DNA from: Sitta carolinensis
Taxonomy: Eukaryota; Chordata; Aves; Passeriformes; Sittidae
Assembly: GCA_032173965.1 (NCBI GenBank)
Contig: CM063287.1
Span: 10,855,859-10,919,858, forward strand
Reading direction: 5' to 3'
DNA length: 64,000 bases
Shown here: piece after piece, positions 39,201 to 52,060 of the stretch
Layout of the letters: every line of letters begins with the position of its first letter
How positions within the stretch are numbered: position 1 is the first letter of the stretch
The notes under the pieces: model-generated
Told to the model about the DNA's origin: nothing
The model's input: only the letters and a program-made list of their open reading frames with translations
The model's database searches: none
Position numbers and translations under genes: made by a program

Positions 39201-42160
39201 TCAGAGCACTCAAATCCTTAGATGCTCTGTTAGTCAGAGCACTATTATGTCCATTTTATATAGAAGGTAATTTAGCTTGACAACAATAACGTTTAATTTC
39301 TGGTAAGTGACTTGTTTCTCCTAACTGAGTAGCAGTAAAAAGCTATGAGAAAACCCTCAAAGTAAAAAATTTTCTTATATGTTTTTCTTTAGCTTCAGGT
39401 GCAACAAACTACCCAAAGGATTTTATCAGACACTTTAATCTCAATATTGATTAGGGGAGATGAAGGAATTTGTCGAACTTGTTGGTTTTTAATTGATTTT
39501 CTACAACATGGACATTATGACTTCCCATTTGTTGGCTGTCACAGATACTGATCAACAAAGGAATACTTAGATGTAATGAACCAACCAACCTCTACAGGCA
39601 TAGGAAAAAAGCCATAAAGTCAGCCTCAGTCCTCAGACAATTCTCAGGGTAACCTGTAAGCATTATTAAATAGCTGACTGAAAGAAGAGGTGAATAATCC
39701 TTATGCTGATCTCTTTGTAGGTAGCAAGCCTCAGATTATCAAACATACATGTTCCAGAAGAGTAGAAAACAAAAAAGCCACATTTAGTGAAAAATTGTGT
39801 TCTTTCAACTCCACATTTCCTTCAATTTCCTATTGAAGCAATAGTTTGCTGCTAACCAGTAACTCATTTTCACATGAAATACTGCTGGAGTGTCTTGGTG
39901 AGTATCACACTGGTAAAGAAGCTTGGAAAAATGTTACATTCATCAGGGGTTTCTTCATGTACTAAATCAATATTTCATATTTTTAAACATTTTCTAGTCT
40001 TTAAAGGAACAAAATAGTTAAAAGCACAGTGCTGAAACGAGACTGGACTTAAAAATTTCCCAGCAAATGACCCAGCAGTGGTGTGCAGGGGTTTGTAGCA
40101 CACCATGATGTCACACACAGCAGCTGTAGGGAAGGGAGCTGTGCTGAAAGGCCACTGACAACACACGAGACACACTGGGGAGAAGGGCTTTTCTGGCTTG
40201 CTTGCTAATCCTCCTCCTCAGGACGGACAGCCCTGACACCTCACAAAAGGCTGAAAATTAACTGTCCTTATTAAACAGATGAACAGGAGTCTTGTAAAGT
40301 TGAACAGGCTTTGAGCTTATGAATTCTGCTGGCTGGCAACTCATCTTTGAGCAGGGTCTCAAGAACTTTTCTTAAAACAGCTTTTCTAAGAGCTTGTGTC
40401 CTTCTTCTGAATTTTTCAATAGAGGTTACAGGTCTTTTGTTTCCCATTCTCATGAAACAAGTCATCTGCTAAAGAGCTTAGGTCTTAAAATGCTTGAAAG
40501 CAAAATGAACACACACATTTTTCTTCTAAAAGCCCCAACTAATTTTAGGATTATTTAAAATAATTAGGGTTGAATTTTCCTGTTCAAGGTAAAGAAAAAA
40601 ATATTTACAACCAGTGTTCAACAGACTGAAAGTAACTGCATCATTTCCAGAGCCTTGTAAAGTAAAAAAACCAGAAACAGCAGAAATCTGGGTAGAAAGT
40701 GACCTCATAAGAGGGGTTGCTGGTGAGTATTCTGCCACAAAACAGAAGCAACACATGTTTTGTAAGAAATATGTTTTTACAAATTGTCTGGAAGTTGTCC
40801 TGGATGTACCAGAGGGCAGAGGAAAGAGGTTGCTGGATAATGAACCATGGAATTACAAAAGGTGAAAACGAAAGAGACATACCAGGTCAATAACAAATTG
40901 TGAAATATCTGTACAGAGTTACCATTTTTCTGGCATTTTCCTCACTGTTTTAAATGTCTGAACTTAGTAGGTTCCTATGTCTTCCCTTGAGATTCAGTTC
41001 CACTGTCTAATAAAACTTCCTGTCAGGAAATTTTTCATTATGTTCAGCATAAATTCCTCTTTTCTCAACATGTTATAAGCTCTTCTTCTGCAAGAAGATA
41101 AATTTTTCTTAATTTTTAATGTTTATCCTTCACAAAAAGTTATTAACCACTATGTTCTTAACTCTTTGTCAGTTGGCCAAGCTTTAAACATATAGATCCC
41201 ATAAATCAGATACAATGCTAGAATTTTTTTTTTCTGCAGTCCCTGAAATTACATTACATTATTTAATGCTGAGATTCCCATACAAGGGGGAAAGTAAGCA
41301 GGTGGCTTGTAGGCTACTTTTCCCCCAAATAATATTATTTGTTCCTCAAGCAAAAATTGGTGTTTGGCTAGAAAAAAGAAAAAGAATTCGACAGCTGCTC
41401 TATCAGGATTCTGGTTTCTCAATTCTGCTTTAAACCTAAGAAATACTCAACTTCCTCCTAGTTTATAGCAATAATTAATTTACAATGGCCCTTCCACTGG
41501 ATGACATAAATAGAAATTGCCTGCAAGCATTTCAGCCTTTAGTCCTTCTGAGCTTTCTTGGTGTTGCTGGCATAGCTGGAATACAAACACCTGTAGCATG
41601 TTGCATGTGCGCACACTGCACAAACACTCAGAACATAAGTATATATGCAAGTCTTGGCAGGGGCTAAAAAACCAGCACACAAACATGGGCTTAATGGAAA
41701 ATCTTTCAGAACTTATCCACCACGTCAGCTGAAGTTTCCTGGGACTAGATTTTTGTATTTTTGTATGTTTTTTTCTCATTATACACCCAAATTCAAATCA
41801 CATTCTATCACAGTATTTAAGTGCCTAATTCCTGATATAATTTGGATCCAGGTTGAGACAGATCATTTTGAAGCAGCAAATAAGAATGTGTTTAGTTTGC
41901 AAAGCAATTTTTCTTCACCAGTTTCATTAATATCTTTGAAAGAGACCAAGAGATACCTTGCTTTTTTACATCTTTCTTTTCACATATTTGATGAGAGTCA
42001 GGACAAAGTATGTGGGGGAAAAAACTGCATGCTTTTATTATTGCTCAGTAATAGCTACACAGAAGACCAATAGACAAAAAATTGGAATAAGTTTGACTCA
42101 GCTGGAAAGGGAGAGGATCTTTGCTCTACAGGCCAGGTGCATTACAGGCTGGCTGTGAGA
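33298..42160. other. AT-rich non-coding sequence, no gene seen
   Basis: About 8.9 kb of unique sequence. The stretch 35601-37598 has no frame of 60 codons at all. Frames at 34606-34977 (minus, 123 codons, Cys-rich) and 41645-42073 (plus, 142 codons) have no recognised domain. An acceptor-like TGTGCTTTTCCAG ends at 36015 and GTAAGG starts at 36047, which would bound only 31 bases. No LINE or LTR was recognised. Confidence 0.65.
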
Positions 42161-42174
42161 TTTTTTTTTTTTTT
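42161..42174 (-). repeat. Poly-T tract (14 T)
   Basis: An uninterrupted run of 14 T with no recognised element attached. Confidence 0.9.
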
Positions 42175-45100
42175 CCATGCTGCAAACAGGATACTTGACC
42201 ATTAGTATTTTTCAGTATGACTCTTTCTATGACAGTTTTCCAAATCTTTACCTTATTTCCCAGTAGACTTACAGTATCACATAACAATTTCATATTGTAT
42301 ATAGGACTATGGAAGTAATGGAAGCAAAAGCATCGCTGCAATTACCAAAAAAAGGGTTATGAATAGGAGCAACAATGAGAAAGGTAATGGCTTCCTTCAC
42401 CTGCCATGAAAACTAACTTGACTCTACCTAAAATACTTTCAGGGTCAAAAGGCTCTGCAGTTTTAGTCAGTTCCCACAATGAAGAAGTAAAAAAAGCACA
42501 TTGCTTGCATTAAGTCAAAACAACAATGAACTTGCAGCTGAAATCTGAAACAATGACAAAAGATGATGTTAGGAAATATTTAGTTTGGTCAATTTTACAA
42601 GCGAAAACTGCATACACACTTAAAATGAAGAGGATTAAATAGAAGATTATTTAAAGTCTCTTTCTGACAACACTATTGCCTCAATATATACTTTCCTTTT
42701 TCTTTACTCTTCTATCTCATAGACATTTCACTAATTTCACTACTTTAGTAGGGGACAAACATATTCTAAATTACATTTAGTTAACATTAACTTTCTTGCT
42801 AGTTGGAAGCACTTATGCAGTAAAGAGGAAACAGAAAGCATATGCAAGCATCTGAACAGTTTCCATTCTTTTACCTTCCATACTTCATGCTCTTTCTATA
42901 TGAACACACATTTAAATATCAGCTTACCTTCTGCACTTCCTGCACTCTCTGCACACACATATATCAACTTTTTACAATTAATAAGCTGCAGTTTAAAGCC
43001 CTCATGTCAATACAAAGGCCAAATTGTTATAGCAGTAGCTAGAGCCAATTTTGGATCACACTTAGGTGAATTTAGAATAAACTAGTTTTAATGATAGGTG
43101 AAAATACCTCAGAGTCTGAATACATATTAACTAGTGATGTCCACATGTGCGATGGAGAAACGCACACAATAATACAAATATACTTAAAGTTTTAAGTTCA
43201 GTCTTGGAATGTGGGAGAAAATGTGCCATTATTGTTACTTTTAATGGATAGGATTGTTCTGTTATCAGATTACATGTACATAGTAAAACTGTGAAAATAG
43301 CAGTAGAATACCAAGGCCATGTTTCCTATATTTCTTCGACAGATCTGTAGGGACCCATTTCTTTCCCTGTCTCTGGGAGAGCTCAGACCAAGGCCGAATT
43401 CTGGCCATCCTATAGCTGCATCCTCAGAAGCAAGGCAAGCTGGCAGCCAGCAAGGCTTCATAAACTTACAGGACAGACACAGGCCAAATTTCTCTTTCTC
43501 AAGAGAAATGACAAGTAAGCTCATTGCTGTTGTTGGCTATTAGTGTACCAGTGACCACCAACCACCCCCCACCCCGTTTCAAATAACAACACACTCATGA
43601 GCATTATCTCAGACAAACGTCTGAAGAGCAAAGGGCCAGGAAAATAACTCTAAGCACACTTCACCCTAAATCCAAGAGTAATTAAGACCTAACTCTGGGG
43701 TTTTTTCCTTCTTTTTGACACGGTCTATTGACCAATATGCATCTTCATGGCTCACTGAAAGAACTCAGTAGGCTTCTGTGTAAAGCTGGAAGAACATTCT
43801 TTGCTTCCAGTCCTGCAGCACTGAAAGTGTCATTGCACACAGTTAAAAGTTACACGCTGTTGGGTTTTTTTTTGCTTTGGAGAACACAATACAAAAGCCT
43901 GCTCCAAGCCCCATTGTACTTCCTGGATTTGTATTCATTTGACATTATGCTACTTTGGAATCAGGCTTTGCCTTCATAAATATCAGAAAGCACTGCTGAA
44001 GAAGTAATGCATGTCAAGTGGTCTGCAATCCTTGAACAAAGCAGACCTTGCTCTCCCCATCATCATTATTCACCAGACATGGCAGAATGAAAGGCTGAAA
44101 GGATCAAAGAGCAGAGCACCAGCAGTATCTACTAATAATTGACAGTGTAAGCAACACCACCAATCAAGGCCAAAATACGGGACATCATAAAGGACAGACA
44201 TTCAGGTTTTCTGGCTTAGCTGACACCATTTAAACTGCGACCAGTTGAGCAAAATGAAAGAAGGTACTTTAAATACAAGGAATGTTTAAAGTAAAATAAG
44301 CAAAAGCAAAATTGCACCTGATAAAATTAAAAATAAAACTAAACATGAATTGATTACAGCTGACATCAATCTCTACTGAATTTTCTGATCCTTCTTACAT
44401 AGCAGATAACTGTTACTCATACATAGAAATATACAGTTTGAACAAACTAATACTGCCTTTTAAATTTTACATTTTACTTTTGCATTCCTTTATGTTTCCT
44501 TTAAGTGCAAAGTGATGAAGTAGCAGCTCTTAGCTCCTAAAAAGAGCTAAAAAGGAAGAAAATGAAAGAAATCCACTGATACTGTCCTAAATTGTGAAAA
44601 AAAAATTGTTGAGAGGAAAAGGTCTGGCTCCTGTCCTAACCAGTACCGACTTCTATAACCCCTTTTTCTAGAACCTGTGTGTTTGTCAATACAACCATTT
44701 CTACAGAAGTAAAACATCACTACATTTTAACTTGTAGTTACTTCATACTCTAAGACAAAAATTCATTTAGTTTCATTGTAGTCAGCACTCATTGCCTCTA
44801 ACGCTAAAAAAAGAAAATAGGTGAGTGACCAGAACTGTCTGATAAGAAATAGTAAAATTAGGCAACTATGAAAAATTGTGTTGTCTTTTTCCAAGAAACA
44901 AGCAAGTCATTTAGATATACTAACATTCTTTGAACTTGACCCAGAAAGTTTAGCTCTAGTGCATAAATAATTTCGTTTCACCAGCTCATTCAAGCACTGA
45001 CTTCTCTACCTGAAGTGCCAAGGTTTCCCAGTAATGGGTGCTGGGCTGGCAGGTTAAAACCATTTGAACCTTGTGCTTCCTGCCTACCACCGAATACATA

Positions 45101-48100
45101 GAGGTTAGCAAAAACCTGTACACTGAGTAAAGCTTTTAGCCATCATCAAAATACCCACATTCTGCAGTAAACCTTCTGAGTAATACAGTCCATTTTCCAT
45201 GACTACAGCCAGTGTCCCTGAAGTCAGTTCTCACAACTGCAAAGCACTTGAAGATACAGTTTAAGCATTTTTACTAAATAAAGTAGAGTGGGTTAGTTTG
45301 CCATTCTGAAAGGCACCTCAAAGGAATTTCAGTTTAATGAAGTAAAGAAAGATATTCCACGGTCTCGGTTTCAACAATATTCGAGTATTTAACTATTTGA
45401 ACAAATAAAATTAAAGTTGCAAATATCTGAAGTATTTAGACTACTGTTTTTCACAGCCAGGTACAATAAACAGGGAATAATCTGTCATTTTCATGATTGA
45501 CCTGAAGACTTTGTAGGAAGCTGTGTTTACATTCTCAAACTTAGTTGAGACCAATAATTGTTTATAATTATTCTATGCAAGATAGTGGAAAATACTCTGA
45601 TACAAAAAAAACCCTGTAAAACAGAAGACAATGAAAAAGGTTTTGACAAAAGCCAAACTGCCTGTTTCAAATGAATCTGGCAGAAATGCTTTGACCTGAT
45701 AGCAACAGGAAGTATAAACCCTCAAAGATTTTCTTACAATTAAATATTTAGAATGATAAATGAATTATCACAATAAACACTTAGCATTCAGGTAGAAAAT
45801 TACTAAGAAAACCACTTTTGCCCATTTGTGGTTTTTTGAAAGAAGGTTTCTTTCAAATTTCTCTTTCAATGTAAGGCAAAACTCATTCTTTATATAATTC
45901 ATTATCCATTGACAAAGAGGTTGATTGCATCAGGAATAAATGTGACCCATTTCCTTCAAATTCCCTTCAACTCCTTTGCTTTTTTGTTCAGTATACCACA
46001 AAATAGTTTTCCAAACAGAAAAATAGAAGCAGCAGTGGTACGATTTTACTAATTAGGGATATAGTTCAAATGAAAGGATTGTCACAAAAAGTACACATTT
46101 CTCTGAGTAAACATCACAGCAATAATAACATAAATATTTTTGTGTTTCTACTTCTTCAATTGGATCTGTGAAATCAAAGACAATTTAATCTCTTTCCTTG
46201 TAGTTCTCAGGCTATCCAAATCATTGATGTATAATCAGTGTTAATTGTAGCAGTTAACATTATATCCTCTAAATACTTTCCTGACAGAACTTAGCCAAGT
46301 GAATTCCTAGTATTCTGTTTTCTCTGCCAGACTGTAGTTTACAATAAAATACCACTTCACTTTGCATTATTATATCTAAAATTTTTAATGTAATTTAAGG
46401 AAAACTATATTCTACATGACAGCAGCTTTGGATCAAATGAAACAGAAGGAAGTGTACCTCCTCTATTCAGTCTGTAGTCCTTGTACTATTTCTTTTGCAT
46501 AGTAAGCAAATATGAGAAGTTAATATTTTTCATATTTTATTACTGTTCTCTTCATGATAGTGTGCCTGGCACATCTGACAAATGACCTGAGAAGTTTTAC
46601 TATAACAACAAGTTCTTTTCTAAAAACTAGAGGCAAGATAAATCACATCTTGTAATGCACACAGTCAGATAATCTGTTCTACACCCAGCTACCCTTCATG
46701 CGAGGCAGTGGTTGATTCTGTCACCTGCAACCTGCTGCTTCTCCTGCACAATTCATGTATTTTCCATCATCCCTTCACATCCTGGGTAACTTCTGTGCAA
46801 ATCAAACTAAAAGAATTTCACTTGCCAAGTTCCAGTCCTTAACCAATTTTGTTACATCATCATATTGATATTTCAGTGGGAAAGATTTAAATAGAATAAG
46901 CAGCTTTGTTTGCCATTCATGTTACTACTTAATAGTAATACATTACTATTTCGTGCAATACCCAGCCTGATGATGAAAGAACCAGAAAAAATCCTTTGTT
47001 TTGTTATGTTTGATCTTCCACTCGAACTGAATTTAATTTAAAAGTATAATAAGCCAACAGAAAATATTTTTCCCTAATTGAGATGTACCATCTGCTCTAG
47101 TAATCAGCAAAACACATCTCAACTCATTTGGATACTTGATGCACTGCTTTTGTACAACTGACAACAGGAAATATGAACATGATTAGAATACAAAGTAGTT
47201 TTTTGTCTTAGCAATATTTGTTTTACACATGCACTCAGTAGAGCTACTTCTGTGAAAACAAGTTGATCTTCATATTCTTCTACCCTAAATATATTTTGTA
47301 AGTATTTAATTCCCACAGAGTCTAAAATAGTAATTTTATCTGCTAGCCAATGACAAAAAAAAATAATTTAAATGCATTTTATACCAGGAAATATCTGAAA
47401 CCAGTTATTTTTCACACATGATTGTCACACAGACTATCTCTGTGGAGGACTTACAGAAAACTCCATTCTAAATTACCCCTCTGTAGTTTGAAACTACTTC
47501 CAATTTTTATAAACTCAAATGCTATGATTCAGTAAAATATTTAAAGTTTGGAAGTGAATTGGATAATTTGCAATGGGGTTCACTCCACATACTAAACCAA
47601 ATGTGGTTCAAAGATATAAGTTTTAGGTCCATACTATTTTAGCTTATCAATAGGTATCAATAGCTACTTTAGCTCATCAGTTTAGCCTGTCAATATTGAG
47701 AGTATTTTTGGTCCATGTAGAGCACAGGACTTGTTCCAGAAAGATGTCTGCACCCTGGTAACTGTGTTAGTTTTAAGAGGACTAAGTTTAGAGAACAACC
47801 TACATTTAAGACAGACAGGGACTTCCCTAGGCAAACCAACTAAAAGAATAGCATTAAAGAAGCAACTGTACCCAAATAAACCTTCCTTTGTAGCAGGATT
47901 AACCTGCTGTGAATCAGTGACATTTTGTCTTAATACCCTTGTGTACTTCTTACAAGAAAAGGATTCTGTTTTGTAGGACAAGGATAAGACAGAGATACTT
48001 AAATGTCATACAAAGAGAGTTTCCCCTTTGATGTTGTATGAGCTACACATGGCGCTTCCTCTTAATTCAGGACCACTGTCGATCAAAACAATCAAGGATT

Positions 48101-48587
48101 TTCTGGGTTATAAGACAGTTATAAAGTTTAAGGCTACTTTCTCTGGGAAATAGACATTTTAACTCAATTGATTCACTTAATTATTTGAACTAGTGTAAAG
48201 TTCTTATTTTGAATGTAGTTTCACTTCATGTGAGATTGTTCCATATTTACATTGAGAAAGGTTTTGGGTTTGTACAGTTGGTTTTCATGTTCTCTACATG
48301 AAAGAGGGACCAAAGCTTGACATTGTTTCTAAGGTTGAAAAGTGAATGAAAAATTGTTTTGAAGTACCACAAAAGCTATATAATGACAAAATTTATGTTT
48401 TAATTTTTCTATTAAAAAAATAATTGAGAGAAACTTAGAAAGTTATAAACACATTTCCTTTTTCTCATGTTTTAGAATCCATCCAAAGGAAATATGACTT
48501 CAGAGCTTCTGGTCCCTTAAGTTCTCACTTTCCTTCTCTGACAAAACCCAGTGTTCTTTTTTATTTAAACTATCATAATTATAATAA
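42175..48587. other. AT-rich non-coding sequence, no gene seen
   Basis: Unique sequence. The stretch 43980-47118 has no frame of 60 codons. Within it, 43990-44260 is motif-dense: GATCAAAG (TCF/LEF-like) near 44101, and TAATTGACAG near 44136, which combines homeodomain and MEIS-like cores. The minus-strand frame at 47682-47981 and the plus-strand frame at 47731-47976 are mirror shadows with no recognised product. Confidence 0.65.
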
Positions 48588-48614
48588 GTGTGTGTGTGTG
48601 TGTGTGTGTGTGTG
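48588..48614. repeat. (GT)13 microsatellite
   Basis: Thirteen uninterrupted GT units, then CGC. It is flanked by AT-rich sequence. Confidence 0.97.
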
Positions 48615-50680
48615 CGCTTTATTTAAGCGATATATGTAAAAAAAATGAATAAGTCTTCAAGAAGATCAAAGATGGTGTAAGGAGGCTTGAAGAGGTACAC
48701 AAAGGCTCATCTCTTCTTGTAATATCTTAGCATCTTTCAGTAATAACAGTTCTCGGTACTGTGCTTTTTCATTTCAGAGTTCAAATCTGATGGAAAGATT
48801 CCATCTATTTTAGATGCAACAAAAGTATAAAAAGCCAAGCAATTTAGGAACAGGGCTCAGAAGAGAATTAAGCGATTCTGTTATCCCACTGAGTATTCCA
48901 CCAAATTATTCCAATTAACATTAATCGAGTGTAGTTTGTTGGTAAGCTAACAACTGATATGAGTCAAACACTTTTCAGCTCATCAAGTGATAGATTTCCG
49001 AGGTTCTGTCTCTTAACTGACAGCACTACTGTAAAGTTCAACATTCAGCAAGACACTTTGTTTCAGTTGCAATATAGTTTTGTTTGTTGTAACACATTAA
49101 AAAGTCCAATTTCTCTAAATTGTCTTCTTTGCTTGGTATTATTTTTCTCTGAACATTTAGTATTTTAAATTGATTTTTGGAGAATGATAACATTTTTTTA
49201 TTGAATCAAATTCTCAACTTCAGAAATACAATGACTAAAAAAACCCAAGCAAATTATATTTGCTATATTTCAGTATTTTTAATCTGTTTGGAAAAAAAAT
49301 TCAACCCATATTTTCCAAGTTTCTCACAAGCTCCAAGTTCCAATGCAAACAAAGGCATACAAATAAACCTGTACCAGAAGAAAATGTTTTGTTTCTCAAT
49401 TTTCTACTCTAATTGAAAGAAAGCAAAGATGCTTCCTATTAACTAGATATTTACATGGAAATCAACAACGACAAAAAAATTTATTAGAAAACAAATATCT
49501 GATAGTTTGACTTTCTCATCAATGAAACTATTAGTGCACTGGCTGTGCATAAATGCTTGCACATTGTCATCACATGAGATATTTGATTTTCCTTAAAACA
49601 AGGCTATTAATTTTCTCCCACCATTGAGGTAATTCTTTTAGAGAGAATAAGACAGCCTCATCTCCTTCCTAGTTAAGCAATTCAAAATGTCCAGATTACA
49701 AATATATTTATCTCACAATTTTGTTCTCCTGTTCTCATTCTAGATTCTTTCAACTTTTATCTATGGGAAGAAAGACTTAAATGAATGTTTAGTTTCAGCT
49801 TATATGTGATCTTATGTCATACAAGGTTCTCATATGAAAAAGCACATTTTCTCAGTCAGTAAGGCAAAGGAAGAGGCACAAGAGAATGAGAGTCACAATA
49901 ACAATGTCTCATGCATGAGCTCCAGCTTGAAAATATTCTGTGCAAGCAAGAAAACCTAACCATACAACACACAATAATCCCAGTTCTACACTTAAGTAGG
50001 TTATGACACTAAATAATGGATGTGAGTTAAACCATACAAAATCATCACATCTTCCATGTTTTTCCTATTAATCTTTACATCTAAGTAACTAACAAGCAGG
50101 CTACAAATCTGCTGTATTCGCAATATGTTGAGTTCTCAGCTGTCTCCCCTGACAATCTGTGAATACAGGCTATGCAAAAGTCATTGTCACCCACAGGGAG
50201 GTGAGTGCTAGCCTTCTTTTCAGCATTTCAGGGTCCTACCTTGGGACCTATTAGAAAGAAGGCAGACTGCTTTATTATTTGAAAAGCTGTTCACTGTGAT
50301 TTATGGCCTTGTATTAGCCTCCTCATCTTGAGATATTAGACAATCATACTTTGTCATGGACAATGTGAGGTGGGGAAAACACAGAGCATTCATCTTCTCT
50401 TGCCATTCAGGACACTTCTTTTCATCTATTGTTTTTTCCTCTGGCATATCATTTCCTTGTAATCAATTTAAATTGAAAACTTTAATGACCTTCCCTGAGC
50501 ATTATACAGTCTTTTCACCTACTCGGAGAGCTTTTCTGCAAAGAAATTAAAACCCCAAAGCCTTTTAAAGGTTACAGTATTTTCCCTACCAAAAAAGCAT
50601 ACAAGTCTCATTTGTGATTATGAAAGGATTTTAGAAAATTACCAATTAAGCAGACCCAAAACACCCAATGTAAATATTAA
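48615..50680. other. AT-rich non-coding sequence, no gene seen
   Basis: Unique sequence up to the LTR boundary. Plus-strand frames of 64-79 codons (48959-49168, 49177-49416, 50356-50550) are unrecognised and look like chance. Confidence 0.7.
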
Positions 50681-50867
50681 GTTCATAGTTTAACCCCAGT
50701 TGGCAAATAAGCACCATGTAGCCATTCGCTCACTCCCCCTTTCCCAGCCAAGGGAATGGGGAGCAGAATTGGAAAAAGGTAAAACCCATGAGCTAGGAAT
50801 TGTTGAAAAATTTAAATATAGTAAAATGCAACAATAATAACAGTAATAATAGGAATAATTATTATTA

Positions 50868-50957
<90 letters not shown>

Positions 50958-51341
50958 AAGGAGAGACATAGAGAAATAAAACCCAGGAAAGAGAAGTGAT
51001 GCACAATACAACCGATCATCACCAGCTGACTGATGCCCAATCCCTCCCCAAGTACTGATTGGCACCTCCAGGCCAACTGCCCCAGTCTGCATACTGGGCT
51101 TGACACTGTGGTGTGAAATATCCTTTTGAACAGTTCAGGACATTTTTCTTTCCTCCCAGCTTCCTGAGCACCTACTCAATGGCAGAGCAGGGGAAACTGA
51201 AAAGTCCCTGACATAAACACTGTTAAGCCACTACTGAAATGGTGTATTATTAACATTATTGTCACTGTTAACTAAAACCACAGCACTGTACCAGCTACAA
51301 GGAAGAAAATTAATCCTATCCCAGACAAAAGTAGGACAATA
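50681..51341 (-). mobile_element. Avian endogenous retrovirus LTR (ERVL/ERV3-like), minus strand
   Basis: I recognise this as a widespread avian LTR from memory; no search was run. On the plus strand the landmarks are GTTTAACCCCAG (about 50689-50700), ATTCGCTCACTCCCC (about 50724-50738), CACCAGCTGACTGATGCCCA (about 51020-51039) and CTATCCCAGAC followed by a final GGACA (51319-51341). On the minus strand it begins TGTCCTAC at 51341, as expected for an LTR that starts with TG. The opposite end, at about 50681, is degraded. The usual TATA region (about 51085-51095) reads TGCATACTG, so the promoter is probably decayed. A long (ATT)n tract sits inside. The family name ERVL is my best assignment; the exact subfamily is unknown. 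Confidence 0.8.
50869..50956. repeat. (ATT)n microsatellite, about 29 units, inside the LTR
   Basis: A perfect ATT/TTA run of 88 bases, preceded from about 50831 by irregular AATAAT words. Open frames across it encode only poly-Asn or poly-Ile and are artefacts. Related LTR copies carry a short AATAATAATGATAATAATA-like stretch at the same place, so this run has probably expanded from the LTR's own sequence. Confidence 0.97.
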
Positions 51342-52060
51342 TCAATCCCTTAGTCCATACCATTTATGCCATGCCTAGGTCCCAGATTTTGCAATGCATC
51401 CCAGTTAGCCACCATCATTCTTCTTAGCCCTTTGATACACACACACACATATATATAGGTATCATTCACTGAAGCTATGCATCATTCCTGTGAGAGTCCA
51501 TTGAGTTAATTTATCCCATGCCTTTGGGCTCCACCTGTCATAATAGTTGTTCAGGGCAGAAAATTTGGTGTGGGTTTGGGTTGCTGCATCATGATACCAG
51601 TTCTAGTCCCATCACTGCTGGGCTTGTCCCATTCATTTTTCATTAATCTGGGTGATTTTTGCTTGATACTGCCTATAGTAACCCTAGAAGTGATTATATA
51701 CAGTGTTATACAGCAATTAACACCATGAAATTTATTCATTAGCCAGCCTCACCCAAAATCCAATCGCCTTAAGGTATTCATCAGTCTTCCCCATCTCCAC
51801 CTAAGCTAACAAACAACTACGTGCAAAATACGTAAAGAATGAAAACAGATACTGACATTTGGAACCACTGTGCTACAAAGCAACTGCATGCCTCAGGCAG
51901 AGTCTGCTGCAGGTCATTTGAAATGATAAACCAAAAGGTCACAGAGGATATAATAACTGATCTTTACCACTGCCTTTCTGAAGGATGTATCACCTGAGGA
52001 CACACTCAAAATTGTTCAACAGCATTAGCGGAGTCACAGCAATGCAAACTGAATGAAAAA
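51342..52060 (-). mobile_element. Probable 3' internal region of the same ERV (upstream of its 3' LTR)
   Basis: On the minus strand this lies directly upstream of the LTR, and the last bases before it (minus-strand CTAAGGGATTGATAT) are purine-rich, as expected of a polypurine tract. So the LTR would be a 3' LTR. The text from 51460 to 51840 resembles the 3' internal part of avian ERVL-type copies as I remember them. There is a small CA/TA tract at 51437-51457. The only frame is 62 codons (51551-51739 minus), with no intact retroviral gene and no recognisable gag or pol motif. The outer limit (about 52060) is uncertain, and no 5' LTR is seen further on. An alternative is unique flank next to a solo LTR. 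Confidence 0.5.
51437..51457. repeat. Short (AC)n(TA)n tract
   Basis: ACACACACACACA is followed by TATATATA, within the probable ERV internal region. Confidence 0.9.

Noticed and set aside
41645..42073. 142-codon plus-strand frame
   Set aside because: Overlaps several other frames on both strands, has no recognised domain, and its composition follows local base content.
50812..51092. Minus-strand frames encoding long poly-Asn and poly-Ile runs
   Set aside because: They are direct translations of the (ATT)n microsatellite inside an LTR and have no independent coding support.
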